64,000 nt of DNA. Source: Promerops cafer (lineage: Eukaryota > Chordata > Aves > Passeriformes > Nectariniidae). A model generated the notes under the pieces. That model was given only the letters and a program-made list of their open reading frames with translations, was not told the DNA's origin and did not search any database. Made by a program: the position numbers and the translations under genes. Where the stretch lies: assembly GCA_013398275.1 (NCBI GenBank), contig VZSE01015292.1, positions 1,585,539-1,649,538 of the forward strand. The letters run 5' to 3'. Below, piece after piece: positions 1 to 12,339 of this stretch; position 1 is the first letter of the stretch, and each line of letters begins with the position of its first letter.

Positions 1-426
1 TGTTCTGAGATGTAGTGGGGCCTGTAGAAATGTCTGATAAAACCTCACATATAGTAAGTAATTCAGAAGGCTTTTTAAGCAATAGCTGCAGTTGCTTCTT
101 CAGACTAGAGAGAGCTTCTCATGCATTAATGCACTTAGTTAGGTTTTGTGAGGAGCTCAGAGGAGGACGTGGCCTCTTCCTGATATAGTTAGTTGAGCCT
201 GGACTCTGCACCACTGATATTGTTCAGCAACTGTATGCACCAATAATTTAAAAAAAAAACAAAAACAACTAAACAATACATCAGGCTGTTTTTATCAGAA
301 ACAAGTAATAAATCTCATCATGATAGTAAAAAAAAAATGGCAATTTCTGACACGTGACATTTCATTGCTTGAGAACAGATCAGTGCAAAGTGAGGTAACC
401 CCACGCCCCGGAGGGCTGGGGCCGTG
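1..426 (-). other. NPEPL1: NPEPL1 3' UTR and downstream flank
   Basis: This is the sequence after the NPEPL1 stop codon. I see no AATAAA or ATTAAA on the minus strand here, so the transcript probably ends beyond the window edge or uses a variant signal. Nothing else recognised. Confidence 0.6.
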
Positions 427-585
427 TCAAACCAGGCGCCGTCTCTTGGAGTCCCTCTCCATCTCTTCAGGGGGAGAGTCCCCATTGCAGCCCAGGGGAG
501 ACACCAGGTTCAGCAAAGGGTCTTCAGAGGCCCCTCCAAACAGGGACAGCAACAAAGCCACGCCGTAGCCAGTAGCTCGCTCACC
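427..585 (-). CDS. NPEPL1: NPEPL1 exon 12 (terminal coding exon)
   Basis: The exon opens after acceptor TTCTAG in phase 0 with GERATGYGVA and ends with DSKRRRLV and a TGA stop at 427-429, 53 codons including stop. It encodes the end of the catalytic domain (VALLLSLFG) and a variable acidic linker (CNGDSPPEEME), which is where I would expect most species difference. Confidence 0.95.
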   Translation of the reverse strand, partial: GERATGYGVALLLSLFGGASEDPLLNLVSPLGCNGDSPPEEMERDSKRRRLV

Positions 586-3500
586 CTAGAACAAAGCCAA
601 AACCACAGCGTTCACACTTGTAGGATTTGGGTTAAATTTGGCTGCTCATCCAACGAGAGCTGTGGTGGTCAGCAGGCACAGCCAACCCCTGCTCTGGGCT
701 GCTGTATCCTCACCACCACTGGAGTCTGTCCCAGCTGCGTTAAACAACACATGAGAACAGAGCTCCCACTGACTTGGGGGTGGAGAGAGGCCAGCATTGT
801 TCAGGGCAGGGGATCTCCCACCTAGCCTGAGCATGGATTTGGAATATGAGCTAAATAAACTGGGTTTTAAAAAAAAAAGAAGCAAGTGGAGTGAATTGGC
901 TTCGTTTTTAGGGAAAAAAACCAAAAGATACACAAGTTCCACCAAAGGGAGGAGAGAAAATCTCCAGGAGGGAACATATTTTTGGAAGAGTGATCAATTC
1001 TGGTCAATCATCCTAAAACAACATGGCTGAAAATGGAAGGCTGGGATTATTGCCATGAACAGAGACCAGGCAAGTTGTCAGTGCTCACAGTGATAAAGAT
1101 GTCACTGACTGAAGTGGCTGTTTGAATATTTTAAAACTAAAATGAAAAATACAAACAGATGAAACCACTAAACCAAGAAACTCGCAGCAGAGACGAGTCA
1201 GTGCTTTTCTAAAGGACCCTTCTCCACCTATTTCTGTCACTCTGGGCTGGATGGACACAATGCAGAGCTCTGCAGGCAGCAGCAGGTGTGTTTCCCCAGC
1301 CTGCGTGCCCGGGCAGGGGCAGCAACACTCACGGCGTGCACGGGAGCAGCGATGTCGACGTGCACCCACACCCCAGGCCAGTCGAAGCCGATGTGAGAGG
1401 CAATGAAGAGCCCAGCACAGGAGCTCGGGGTATTGTCTCGGTCCTGTGGGAGCAATAGGAGGAGAGTTGGTCTTGGAAAGGAAATGTAAAGGGTTTATTC
1501 TGCCTAGAGGAAACACAGTTACACAAATCTAGTTCAAAGCTTAATGAATGGCCCTAAAGCAGTCTTACAAACCAACCTTACTGCAAATCCTTGACTTAGT
1601 CCCTAGCAGCAGCGTGGCCCTGATCAATTCCTCTTCTGCCCACACTCCTTTCTGCAGTGCTTTTGGAGCCTCACTGCACACTGGAACTCTCAAATGCAGC
1701 AAAAGCAGCTGCAGCAATTCCAAGGCCTCCGTCCTCAGTTTCCTGGTTTCTGCACTCCCAGCTGCTTTCTCTGCTGGTGATGTATGATCTGAGGAATGCC
1801 CATCTTGATTTCCTAAAAGACCTCTATCCAGGAATTCAGCATTCATTTAGGGCCACGTTTAAAAGGCAAGCAGCCCAAAGATACCTTTGCAGCAGGTCAC
1901 CCTGTTTAAAACTGACACTGAAGACAGCCTGCAGAGCACCAGGTGAAAGACCCTGAAGACCAGGACAATATGGGCCATTTCTAAAAGGTGCCCCCATGAT
2001 GAGCTTTCAGCAGGCCAGCTCATTGTCTAGAAAACACACATTTTTATGTCATAGAGAAATCTAAAAGAAAAAAAAAAATCTTACTGCTACAGAGTTCTTC
2101 ATATCAGCTACAGCAGAGGTAAATTCACTGAAGTGGAGCTCAGGGCAGTACACCAGAGGATGGACCAAGTCTCCACAGTTCCTGCCAGCTTTAACACAAG
2201 CCTTTTCCCACTCTTCATTATTGGTAAGGACAGCAGCATGGTATTTTCCTGTAGCAATTCCCTGGTGAGGTAAAGGACAAAATCAGGAAGAAGTCACCTT
2301 CCACCACTGCTCATCAATATAACCTTGTATAAAACAGGAACAGGTGCTAGAAAATAATGGTGTTAAATTTGTACCCTTGTACCACTCTGTGTATGACTTG
2401 AAATGGAAGCCATTTCATGGACAAGAAAATCTTGATCACTATTAACAAATGACTTCTGGTAATTATAAATTGAACTGCAAACATGGAGTACTGGCCTGCT
2501 TACATCAGCTGCTGATGTCATCAGAACACCACTTTTAATTTAAGTATGCAAAAGCAAAGAAGTTGCATAAAGAACAGAAAAGAAACTGAGTTTACATGTA
2601 AAGTGTTGTACCTGAGCTCCAGTAAGAGTGGCCATATCCAGAATGATATCAGCTCCAAGGTCTTTGCAGGCGTAAGCGACTCCATCAGCCAGGATCAGGC
2701 GACCTTCTGCATCAGTGTTATTGATTTCCACAGTTCTGGGGGGAAGAGAGGCCACGTCAGACTGGAGTGCTTCAGCTGCAAGTCAGGACTCACCTGTCTG
2801 GGCTAGAATACTTCAGAGAGCAGCCTCAGACCTCATGTGCTTCTCTTATTTGACTCTGCAGGTCTGTAGGACTGCTATTCCCCAGCTCCAAGCATCCAGC
2901 CAGAGCACTCAAGGAAAAGGGAAATGACAGTACTGCCTTCGTGGCAGGCTCTGCATGCTGAGCTTGTGTGATGCCTTGCTGGGATTCTACAAATTACTAC
3001 CAAAGAAGTAACATCTATCCTTAAAAGAGATTCTGATCCATTGGTGGCCTGGCTTTGCTGCTTTGCCACACAGTGCAGCTGCAGATGGACACAGAAAACT
3101 GGCTCTACTACAAAAACAACCTAAATCTAAGTGCTTTAAGAGAAGTGAAGCTCATGATATACGTGTATTTTGATGTACATTTACATATCCCACAGGAAAA
3201 TCTAAGCACACTTAAAACTCACTACTATGGATGTCTGAAATGCAATTAGCAATATTTAAGGAAGCTGATTTAGGGACAGCTTCACAATCTGCATGGCTCT
3301 CAGATTAACAGAAAAATGATGTTTGTTTTGTTTATGGGAAAGGGATAGATACAATCTTACTTTCCAGAGTAAAGAACATGAATGTCATCAGGTCTTGTTG
3401 CACGTGGTCCCACTGCGTTCTCAGCCAGACAAAAAACAGCATGAAGGTTGTCCTTAAACCCCTGTAACAACCAGAGGGGAGAAATGGCTTTTGATTCACA

Positions 3501-6500
3501 TCAAGCTGATTTATTGGAACTGAAATCAGTGAAGGATTAAGACTTCTTGACAGCAAAGCTACAATTTTCAAAGGAAATCTGGTGGGGTTTTTGGACAGGT
3601 GGGTGGGTGTTAGTTGGGTTTTTTAAAATGTGTCATTCTTGCTGGGAGGCACACAGCATTTTTAACCTGTTTTGTTGGGTTTCTTTTCCCCTTAGCCTCT
3701 TCTCTTCTGGTTTATCTCATAATGTTTTTTAATTCTGGTTTAAAGTCAAGTGCTGATGTGGTTATGGATGGTATTTTAAAATGGATGATGATTCTGTTAT
3801 TTATACAGCAGTTGTGTTGTGTGGAGGGATTCTAGGAACAGACAGGGAGTCACCAGCATTTAACAAATGAAAACATTGTTCCTCCTTAACTGGGATAGTT
3901 AACAACTTCAAATTCTGGGGGAAAACCTGGCTCTTAATCCCTTGATAAAGTCTGTGGCTGAAGAAATCTGGGCTTGCTGAATCAGCTCATGTTATGAAGT
4001 CTAAAGGGCAAAAGCATCAATCAAAATCTTTCAAAATAATGGGCAGCATTTAGAAGCCAGAAAGTAATTCCAGTTTCTAGACCAGCTGGTGGGCAAAGAG
4101 CATTTCTGGAGATGGACCCTCCCTCCACGACCCAAGTATTCAGAGTCTCACTGTACTGCACTGGATTTTTCTCCTCCAAGAGAGACATGCTGTTAATTTA
4201 CTGTCAAAAAGTGAAAATCTATTTCCAGTATCAGATGCCTTTTCCTGAACCTCATTCTGCCTGCAGCTCTTCAAAAGCAGGATTCACTGTGCTAACATGC
4301 ACGATCATGAAACACGAAAGAAATCAAAAATTTAAGTCAATGTTTTTCTCTTCTCCCTTCTGTTGGAAAGCCCACAATGCAGGAAATGCATCTTTCTAGG
4401 AAAGATCACTTGTTTAATTTCGCCATCCAAAGCCTTTTAAAATCATATTGTGTAACTGTTGAACAGCATGCAAGCAGGTATTTTATGAAGATGGAAAATA
4501 ACCTCTGTCCCTCTTCCCACTGAGCTTTCTATTCAACACACATTTCCCACTTCAGTCTCTGTGACAAAGCATAGCTCAGTGAAACCTCTTCCACCTTTCT
4601 TCTGTTCTTAAAAGCATTAAAAAAAAAAACAAAAAAAGCCTTGAAACAGTAACAACAAATTCTTCCCCCTGCCTCTCTGAACACATTTTCGGCAGGGATC
4701 TCATTTACAGGTCTTCTCACACGAGGCTGTAAAATTAAGCAGTGAGTTCATTCTTTTGTTTTTTACATATAAAGGCATATAAAGATTTCTCCAGGCTCAG
4801 TGTGTCCAAACACATCACTGGCAGTTTATTCACTGTTGCAGTAATTGTGTATGAACTGACAGATCACTTGTGCTCACATCTACTGTGGCTGTGAATGGAA
4901 CTTCTCTCAGTGCAGGCCATCACTCACAAACCTACTCTGGGAACAAGGACTGAACCACTGAAAGGATGTCCCCATCCACTGCTATCCCAAAGTCTCCCAA
5001 AGCACTGCATTCCAGCTCTTGTCCCTTGCAGACCTCTGACATAACTTTCTGAAGGATTTAGTTATGCAAGGTAGTTATTCTGCCTGAGACACAGCTCACA
5101 AATCTGTTTTCAATTTTAATTCTCAGCAGCTAACTGTGAAGTTTACAATCTTTCCACATCAAACATGCTGTTAGGGCCAAGGCACAGAGCTAGACTATTG
5201 AGAAATGGGAATTTGGCACTGATCAGCCCCTGGACAAAGCATCCATCAGATCTATGCATTAATCTGCTGCAGTAAATATTTTTTGAACTTTGGATACTCC
5301 TTGGAGGCAACAGCTGCTCTGTCAGCAAGACTCAGTCACTGGATTTGTGGAGAGGGCAGAGTTTTATTGGCAGCAACCACTTTTCCCCAGTTTGCATTGT
5401 TAAAGTGCAATAGGAATATTTGTAATTCTTCATATTTCAATACCTGGCTTCTTCTCAGCTCCCCCACTACTTTCTGACCACAGGAGCAAACCAACAAGCA
5501 GCTCCTGATGACACTAGAGCTGCTATTTCCCCACTAGGTTAATATTAGACCTGGCACAGGATTTGGAATATAGAAAGACTTCATATCCCAGAGTCACTCA
5601 TCCCCTTCTTTGCTAAGGTGACAACAGCTGCCCCAAATCCCACAGCTTAAACAAAATCAGCACTGGATAACTCAAGTATAGACCTGATTCAAGGAACTAG
5701 AATCCACTCAGTCCACAGAACAAACTCTGAAATTCAAGGAAGACCCTTAAAAAAAAACAGCACTCAAGGAATTTCTCACAATTCTCAAGATCCCAGTAAA
5801 GATGTGAAATATTTTCCTGCAATAGCAGAAAGAGCAGAGTGGCTCAAGCTCACTAAGAGTAGTGGCAGGTCAGAACTTCAGGATTAGACAGGCCTCTGTC
5901 CCTGGGAATAAATCCAAGCTTCTTGGCACTGCTGGGATACACGATATCAATTAACACATTTTACTTACTTGCTTTACAGTGGCTTTGAAGGCACCCAAAA
6001 TAGCAGCTGCTCCACCACAGTCTCGTTTCATTCCAGGCATAGTAGTCTGTTTAAACAGAACCATAGAATTTTTCTTGTCTTTGAAAGAGAATTTCACAGT
6101 AATGCCTGCTAGAACCAGTGTTTCTGATGCTTCTGAGACTGGTTTTGACAGTGCTCAGCTGTCAACAACACAAACAAGGAACATGTGCCTCTGCTTATTG
6201 GTGGATCTGGTCTTGGAACTGAAAAATACTAAACCTGCTAAACTGTTAGGAAAGTAAAAAGAAAAACGTTGTTTGTAAGTTTCACACTGAGGCCAACTCC
6301 AATGGGTTTTGCTTCTATCTTTGAAACCAGAAATTAAACACCTTTGTTCCTACTTTCTGCCTTTCAGCAGGCAATATTTAAAGGGCAAAATATCATGTTG
6401 CTATTGAATTGTTCTGCAGTGGTCCTTCAATCCCATTTGGTCTTCTCCCCTGATAGTTTGTGTCCATATGGATGACAACAGATCAAGCATTTAACTCAAT

Positions 6501-9500
6501 AAAAAAGTACTTTTGTTTCCTAGAGACATTATCTGAACTGCTTTCATCAGAAAACAACAGTGTAAGCAAAGGCAGCAGCAGAACAAGTGTTTCTGTACCT
6601 TTCCCTTGATGCTGAGTCCTCCAGTGTCATACACAATACCTTTGCCCACCCAGGCAATGGTCTGTGTGGCACCATCTGGAGTGTGACTGAGAACTGCCAG
6701 GGCTGGAGGATGCAGAGCTGCCTTTCCAACTCCATAGATACCTGGAAACAGAGAATTAAACCTGGGGGGAAGAAAGACTGTGGGGAGCCCCTGTGGGTAT
6801 TTTCTTGGAATGGCAATAAAACAGTTTCAAAAATGTGCAAATGAAACATCACAATGGAGATGGCAAAACATTCCAGTCATCTGCTAGGAAAAAAGTGTAA
6901 TACTCAACAAGAATTACCTCCAAAGCCTCTCTCTTTCAGCTCCTCATCTCGGATAATGGTAGGAGTAATCCCAAGATCCTTGCCAACTTTTTTGATTTCC
7001 TTAATAATTCAGAAAAAAGGACATAGTCAGTCAATCATCAGGACACAATGTTGCCTTTCCACACAAATGGGTACCCAGTTAAGGGGTTTTTGTGATTTTT
7101 GCATGCACACACATACAAACATTCACAATTTTGGGAGTGGTGCTGCTTTCCCAATGGCCTAATTCCACTGACACATCCTTGACTTACTATGGCATGAAAT
7201 ATAAAATTGACCTTTAGGCTCTGCCAGTAAAAGAAATCTTCTGAGGTAAAGGACAACTGTTCACTCTATTGGATCATGATGTAATAGGACAGGAATAATT
7301 TCATTCAGCTTTCCAGATCTTTATGATAAAGCTCATTTGGAAATACGTCAACTGTCCCATGATTTCAGTAACTCTGGTCACCATCAGGTTTAAGACAAGA
7401 ATCCAGTGCCATGACCAAATGAAGAACTCATTTCTCCAGCTTCCCAGTGCCCTAGTCCAAGCTGAAAACTCTGCCTCCTTCCAACTCTGCACGTGTAACC
7501 TGAAAGGCCAAAGGACCAGCCTGAGCACCCCCGGTTTGATTTTCTTCCCACTGCTGGCACACAGCTTTCACTGAGAGACAGCAACACTCAGGCTTGATTT
7601 CTGCAGTCTAGAGTTCCAATTAGCAGCTGTCACTCCTCAGGTGCATGACCAACCTCCAGGAAGTTGTCAGTGTTCATCTCGTTGCACGGCGTGTCCACGA
7701 TGCGCGCGGCCAGCCGGACGCCTTCCGTGGCACTGGCCAGGCACTGCAAACACAGGGAGGACACCTGAGAAGGGGCTGGGCTTTGGCACAGCTTTGCATT
7801 TATCCTTCTGCAGCCAACACCAGATGTGTGGTTCCTCTGGAGCACGTTAATTCTTAACTGCCACCACCACAGGCACTGCACAGTTAAACAATGTCAGCCA
7901 AGCTAACCATTATTCTTTGTATGTGACCAACTTATTTTTCTGTGTGCTTTAATTTCTAAGCAACTGTATTCCTTTGCTGAGCAAACTGGTGTTGCAAAAT
8001 TAGTATCCTTCTCCATTATCAAAGGGAGACCAAGAAGGCAATGTGAGGTGGAGGAAAGAAAGATAAGAGGCAGCTAATTCAGGAAGTCACAATGAGCTTA
8101 TGGGCTGCTGGGGTTGGAAACCTGCAGAGATTGTGTAATCTGCAACATGGGAAACTGCAGAGTTTGCACAGGGCAGGCAGAGTGGCTGAGGGAAATGAAG
8201 ATTACTGCTGTGAGACATTCTATATAGCAGGCCCATGGGGAAACTGGAATATTTCATGTTTGTGTAAAACATGCAGAGTTTCCTGATTTCTGTGGCAAAA
8301 TGGACTGACTCTCACCTGGACCAAGCAAAAACTTATCTAAGCAAGACTGGACAGAATCAAAATGGTCAAGCAGCCAAGGCTGTTTCCTTACAGAAGGATC
8401 CTCCTGGCAAAAGAAGGACCATGAAGACACCAGACACCAAGCTTCAACTTTTAACTCCCATGAACTAACAACTTGAAGCTGTAAGACCTGGGGGAAGGAA
8501 ACTTTGTGCAAGCTTTCCACACTACACTGAGGACCACACACAGCACAAGGGTGAGTCAAGATGGGTTTCACAGGAATCTGAGGTGTTGGACACTCACTCA
8601 CTCATGCTGAGGTATCTGAAGTTTGGCTTGGCCAGACCAGCCTAAGGAGTCCATACATTTGTATCCCAGCACACTCCTAAACCTTGGCTTGCTTTGGAAT
8701 GGTGCCCAATTCCCTGCAATTACTTCTGATTGCTTTACTGTCCCTAAAGGGGTAAGGACCTCCTCAGGAGCCAAGCTCTGTCTGGAGTGATTCCCTGTTA
8801 GGGCTATGCAGGTAAAAGGAGGTGCTCTAACCCCAAGGCCAAGCCCCAGGGGAGCAGCATGACTTCCAGAAATAAGCTGTGCCTGTGTTTGTGTTTCCAG
8901 AGTGCTCCAGAGAACCTGGATAATGGCAGCCTTTAATTAAAGTGCCTTGTAAAGCTCTGACAATCCCTGCTAGCCCTCACCAAAAAATACCCTGTACAAT
9001 GCAGTAGGTGTAAAATACAACATGCCAAGGGAAAGGTTTAGATAAAAATGTCCTGCCATATGCCTCTTCCATGCTCTGCATTAGCTGTCTGGTGCTCATT
9101 GAATTTAAGAGGTGCAAACTCAGCTAAGAGGAAACCAGTCATATTTTTGGCATTGACACCAAGGGGAAAAACGGGAGGTAGAAATAATTGCAGCTTTGTT
9201 TTTAAGTTAAAAATAACCCAAGTGGCTTGGAATCTACCTATCTGAAGGAACTATTTTTGACACCAGCTATGCTTTTTCTGATTTGGGGCATGGAAAAATG
9301 GAGTGATCAAGAGTTGTACTCTCAGCACGCCTGTCTTTGTCACTTTGCTGAAAACTGGGCTGGCACCATTTTCTGGGGCCAAATCAGTTCACAGAGTAAG
9401 GACCAAGCACAGAGGAAAAGATACTGAAAAAAAAAAATACCCTAAAGCCGTAATTCTGTGAATTTCAAATGCAGCAACACCATATCCTTTCTCAAATCCA

Positions 9501-11818
9501 TTGCCAAAACTTTTAAAGTATTTCTGTAACCTCACTGACTGATCAGCTAAGGAAGTATCCATCTGTACTGAAGCACAGAACCTGGAGCAGGGAACAGGGA
9601 GTTCCCTAACAGATTAACTGCAAATCTTGTAATAGCTTTTAAGTTTATGAATCTTCAAGAGGAATGACCTGGCATGCCAACAGTTACCTGATGTGGAGCT
9701 TCCTCTCTGTAACAGTCACACAAGGGAAACAAGTCTTTGATTTTCGGCCATTGAAAGATGAGTTGGACATATTTCACTGTCGTGTACATCTCATCTCCAA
9801 GCTGTTTTGTTTCTTAGGGTCTTTTTTCTGGCCACAGTTCTGCCAGAAAAACTCAGCCAAAGAGGTTCATCAGACAGAAATAGCAGAGGCCATATGTGAT
9901 CCCTGATAAGCGACTTTTAGTGACTTCAGTGTGATATTCACCTGCACAGATTTTGCCTGGGTAGAAAAAAGTGAGAAGCCCACACACCAAAAGCAGTGTA
10001 ATATTAAGGGCTAAAAACAGACTTTGCATTCTGTGATACACGTGAGAGAAGAGACATTTTCTTTGTGCTGTTTGTTTGGTGTTTTCCACCCCTGAAATCT
10101 AAATTCTGAATAACATCCTCAGCATCTGCATATTATCTGCAATAATATGTTCAGTATTTCTACTCACAGATGCTGTGAACTGATCAGCTTCAAGGAACCC
10201 TGAGCTAATTATACAACACCTACTCCAGAGGCAGCCTGAGACAGATGCATTTGCGCATGCAACAAACTGAAGGAAAAGATGACACAAAACCCCCAAAATC
10301 TTACTTTAAGTGTTGCCACTTCCATTGGTCCGTTGTTTTGGCCAACCAGGAAGAATTCCACTGTCACAGTTTTCTTCTCTGTGCGTCTGGAGGCGCTGGA
10401 CCGATGTGTGAACAGGGGGAAGGCCCTGGCCAGGGCACACGCGGAGGCGAAGACTTCGGAGCGCTCACACACCATCTGGAACAGCAGCCAGCAGCAAAAC
10501 ACATAACACCAGGTGTGGAAGGATGCACTTAAAAGGATCTTTACCTGGGGTATTACTGGGGAAGAGGGGCAAGAAGGAGGTGGGTGGGAAATATCAGTGC
10601 CCTGAGTCAAGACAAGCTCATTCAGCATGTTTTGTGTGGACGGAGAGGCAGCGTGAAAGTCCACAGCGAACTGGTCCAGTTCATTTCCGTATGGAAATTA
10701 ATTACACTGCTGCAATTAGTTCATCCTTGTAAGGGAGCTGGACTGCTGTAATTATACCAGTGCAATTAACACAGGTTAGCCTACAGATCAGGACAAAAAA
10801 AGGCACAGGAATCACCAACATGTGCTCAAAACAAATGTAACAAAGACAGTGATTACATGAGAATGTGAAGGCAGAAATTGTATGAGAATGTGGCTAATAT
10901 TAACCCAAAAGTTTGTTAACAGGTATATTATTTTTCTGAAGTTCATTACAGAAATTACCAATGGAAAGCAGTTTTAGTTAAACATTTCCAAAGGGTAAAA
11001 ATCAAGTAAAGTTCTTATTCTTGCAAGTAAGTTTTCCAAGTGAAGAATACTATTAAATTTTGTCACTGACACTGACTGTATGAGTCTTCTCCAACAACCC
11101 ACAAATCTGATATTAATTGGAGAACCCACAGAACCAAATAAATTCATCAGACTCGTACAGAAGATGATCAAAGAAGTCCAAGAGCTAGTGCTGCAAAGGA
11201 CTCACACTGGAACATTATTTGTATCAAGGCTTTTAAAACTCACTGAACAACACAAGCCAAGGCACCTCTCATGGGTTTCGTGATACAGACATAACACCCT
11301 CCACTCAGACTACATCAATCTCCTGAAGCATGCGCTGACATCCCAAATCCTAGTTTGGAAAAAGCCACTAATGGTTCATTTTGCACAGGCATTCCTGGCT
11401 GAAGATGTTCCATATGAATCCAGCCTTAATTTCCTCCTCCTAATGTGCTTGAGCATGCACAAGCCATTACAGTCATGTCTTGCCTACATGCCACTGCAAA
11501 ACCACTCATGTCAATGTAATTATATCAGTCAAACTTGTCCACCTCCAGTCTCCTTGGAGACAGCTACAACCCAGAAAAGTCGAGAAAACACTCGCTAGAC
11601 ATTTGACCAGAAGCATTTCAAGAGCCACTTACAACAATGCATCTGTTGACCCCTCCTGGCAGGCAGTTCCTGACCAGGCGGGTGATGAACTGCGCCGCGG
11701 ACGGGCTGTTGTGCCGGCTGACCCTGGACGGCAGCGCGGCCACCGTGGCATAGTTCAGGTACAGGGGACAGCTGTCCGTGGGGTTGGGATTCAGAGTGCT
11801 CAGAGCAGACTGCCAGAT
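427..11818 (-). CDS. NPEPL1: NPEPL1, probable aminopeptidase (M17 family), exons 2-12; exon 1 not visible
   Basis: The spliced coding sequence joins, in transcription order, 11818-11633, 10475-10305, 7743-7654, 6999-6918, 6741-6599, 6046-5969, 3461-3361, 2735-2612, 2261-2085, 1443-1333 and 585-427. Every intron is GT-AG and all phases agree, giving 473 residues, which would be about 51-523 of a 523-residue protein if exon 1 adds about 50 as in human. The M17 catalytic domain is in the second half: VGKGIVYDTGG (metal-ligand Lys and Asp), LSIKG (catalytic Lys), MKRDCGG (metal-ligand Asp) and NTDAEGR (Asp and Glu ligands plus catalytic Arg). The family is made of zinc- or manganese-dependent exopeptidases that remove N-terminal residues from peptides; the physiological substrate of NPEPL1 is not established. 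A basic tail (SKRRRLV) precedes the stop. Exon lengths sum exactly to the human pattern as I recall it. Identity is confident; the missing 5' end is the main defect. Confidence 0.95.
1333..1443 (-). CDS. NPEPL1: NPEPL1 exon 11
   Basis: This 37-codon exon lies between acceptor CCCACAG and donor GTGAGT, phase 0 at both ends. It encodes the strongly conserved segment DRDNTPSSCAG to DIAAPVHA, which in M17 enzymes lies in the C-terminal catalytic fold. Reading through the donor adds a short non-conserved tail, so the splice site is well supported. Confidence 0.95.
2085..2261 (-). CDS. NPEPL1: NPEPL1 exon 10
   Basis: A 59-codon exon between acceptor CTCACCAG and donor GTAAGA, phase 0 on both sides. 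It runs from GIATGKYHAAVLTN through CGDLVHPLVYCPELHF to ADMKNSVA. It directly follows the LTGAQ sequence that ends exon 9. Confidence 0.95.
2612..2735 (-). CDS. NPEPL1: NPEPL1 exon 9 (M17 signature exon)
   Basis: The exon is 124 bases, starting with the last base of a split Lys codon (AA|A) and ending CTCAG before donor GTACAA. It carries NTDAEGR, the M17 family signature: Asp and Glu bind metal and Arg acts with bicarbonate in characterised family members. It continues through LADGVAYACKDLGADII to LTGAQ. Confidence 0.96.
3361..3461 (-). CDS. NPEPL1: NPEPL1 exon 8
   Basis: Acceptor TTACAG leads into GFKDNLHAVFCLAENAVGP, ending VLYSG plus two bases of a Lys codon at donor GTAAGA. The exon is 101 bases. 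The segment links the two metal-binding motif groups. Confidence 0.95.
5969..6046 (-). CDS. NPEPL1: NPEPL1 exon 7
   Basis: A 26-codon exon, phase 0 at both ends, from TTMPGMKRDCGG to AFKATVKQ, with donor GTAAGT. The Asp of MKRDCGG corresponds to a metal ligand of M17 enzymes. Confidence 0.95.
6599..6741 (-). CDS. NPEPL1: NPEPL1 exon 6 (first metal-binding motif)
   Basis: The exon is 143 bases and starts with the second base of a split Gly codon. It encodes IYGVGKAALHPPALAVLSH, then VGKGIVYDTGG and LSIKGK, holding two metal-ligand residues and the catalytic Lys of the family. Donor is GTACAG. Confidence 0.96.
6918..6999 (-). CDS. NPEPL1: NPEPL1 exon 5
   Basis: An 82-base exon encoding EIKKVGKDLGITPTIIRDEE to RGFG, ending with the first base of a split Gly codon. 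The acceptor is TATTAAG with an interrupted pyrimidine tract, weaker than its neighbours, but it is the only position that keeps frame and continues NFLE to EIKK. Confidence 0.92.
7654..7743 (-). CDS. NPEPL1: NPEPL1 exon 4
   Basis: A 30-codon, phase-0 exon from CLASATEGVRLAARIVDTP to NTDNFLE. It is much richer in CpG than the flanking introns, as is usual for a conserved exon. The donor GTTGGT departs from GTRAGT but keeps G at +1 and +5. Confidence 0.93.
10305..10475 (-). CDS. NPEPL1: NPEPL1 exon 3
   Basis: A 57-codon exon from MVCERSEVFASACALARAF through KKTVTVEFFLVGQ to MEVATLK, phase 0 on both sides with acceptor TTCCAG and donor GTAAGA. Its first codon is an internal Met, so an open reading frame call alone could misplace the protein start here. 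Confidence 0.95.
11633..11818 (-). CDS. NPEPL1: NPEPL1 exon 2 (first visible coding exon)
   Basis: A 62-codon exon from IWQSALSTLNPNPTD through NYATVAALPSRVSRHNSPS to VNRCIV, acceptor CCCCAG and donor GTAAGT, phase 0. It has no start Met, and the residues expected to precede it (about 50 in human) must come from an upstream exon at higher coordinates. Confidence 0.95.
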
Positions 11819-12339
11819 CTGGGGAGAAACGAAGGATTTAAAGACAAAGAACTGTGCCAGACTTTCCTTCCCACCTCACTCCTGCTGTATTTAGGCACTT
11901 TTTAATGACAGGGCTTTAGGTGTTGGAAACAAAGAAATTGTGCACAACAACCTCTGGAGTGAAAAGGAACGGGAAATTTGACAAACCTGTTCAATAACCA
12001 GAAAATATAAGCATACTTTCCATTACAAGCATCTCCTTTATGCCATATGAATTACAATCTAAAACCACACAGTTTAGTGCACAGGCTAGTTCAGAGCTTT
12101 CTTAACTTGAGACAGTTTTCCTAGTGATAAATACGAGGACTGATTTACTAGCTCCGAATTATTATTTCACATAGCAATTTAATTAAAAACAAATAAAACC
12201 AAGAAGGGAAAATATTGTCTTAAGACACTGGGGAGCCCTGTATAAAAACCCCTGCCAAACATCTAGCGACCTAAAAGCCGCAATGCAAAACGTTTATCAT
12301 TCCACCACAAGCCATCACCACCACTAAACAAACAGGTCC
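11819..12339. other. NPEPL1: NPEPL1 first intron, proximal part
   Basis: AT-rich sequence between exon 2 and the CpG island. No exon with the expected exon 1 content is present here on the minus strand. Confidence 0.6.

Larger units (their letters stand above)
586..11632 (-). other. NPEPL1: NPEPL1 introns
   Basis: Intervals are 586-1332, 1444-2084, 2262-2611, 2736-3360, 3462-5968, 6047-6598, 6742-6917, 7000-7653, 7744-10304 and 10476-11632. The two largest (3462-5968 and 7744-10304) contain only short A-rich runs, such as near 4619-4638 and 9425-9437. I recognised no nested gene, structured RNA or clear transposon in any of them. Short open frames here, for example 10973-11283 on either strand, resemble nothing I know. 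Confidence 0.7.

Noticed and set aside
10209..10304. Extension of NPEPL1 exon 3 past 10305 as coding
   Set aside because: The frame continues past a strong GTAAGA donor into sequence unlike the family, while exon 4 resumes the protein exactly.
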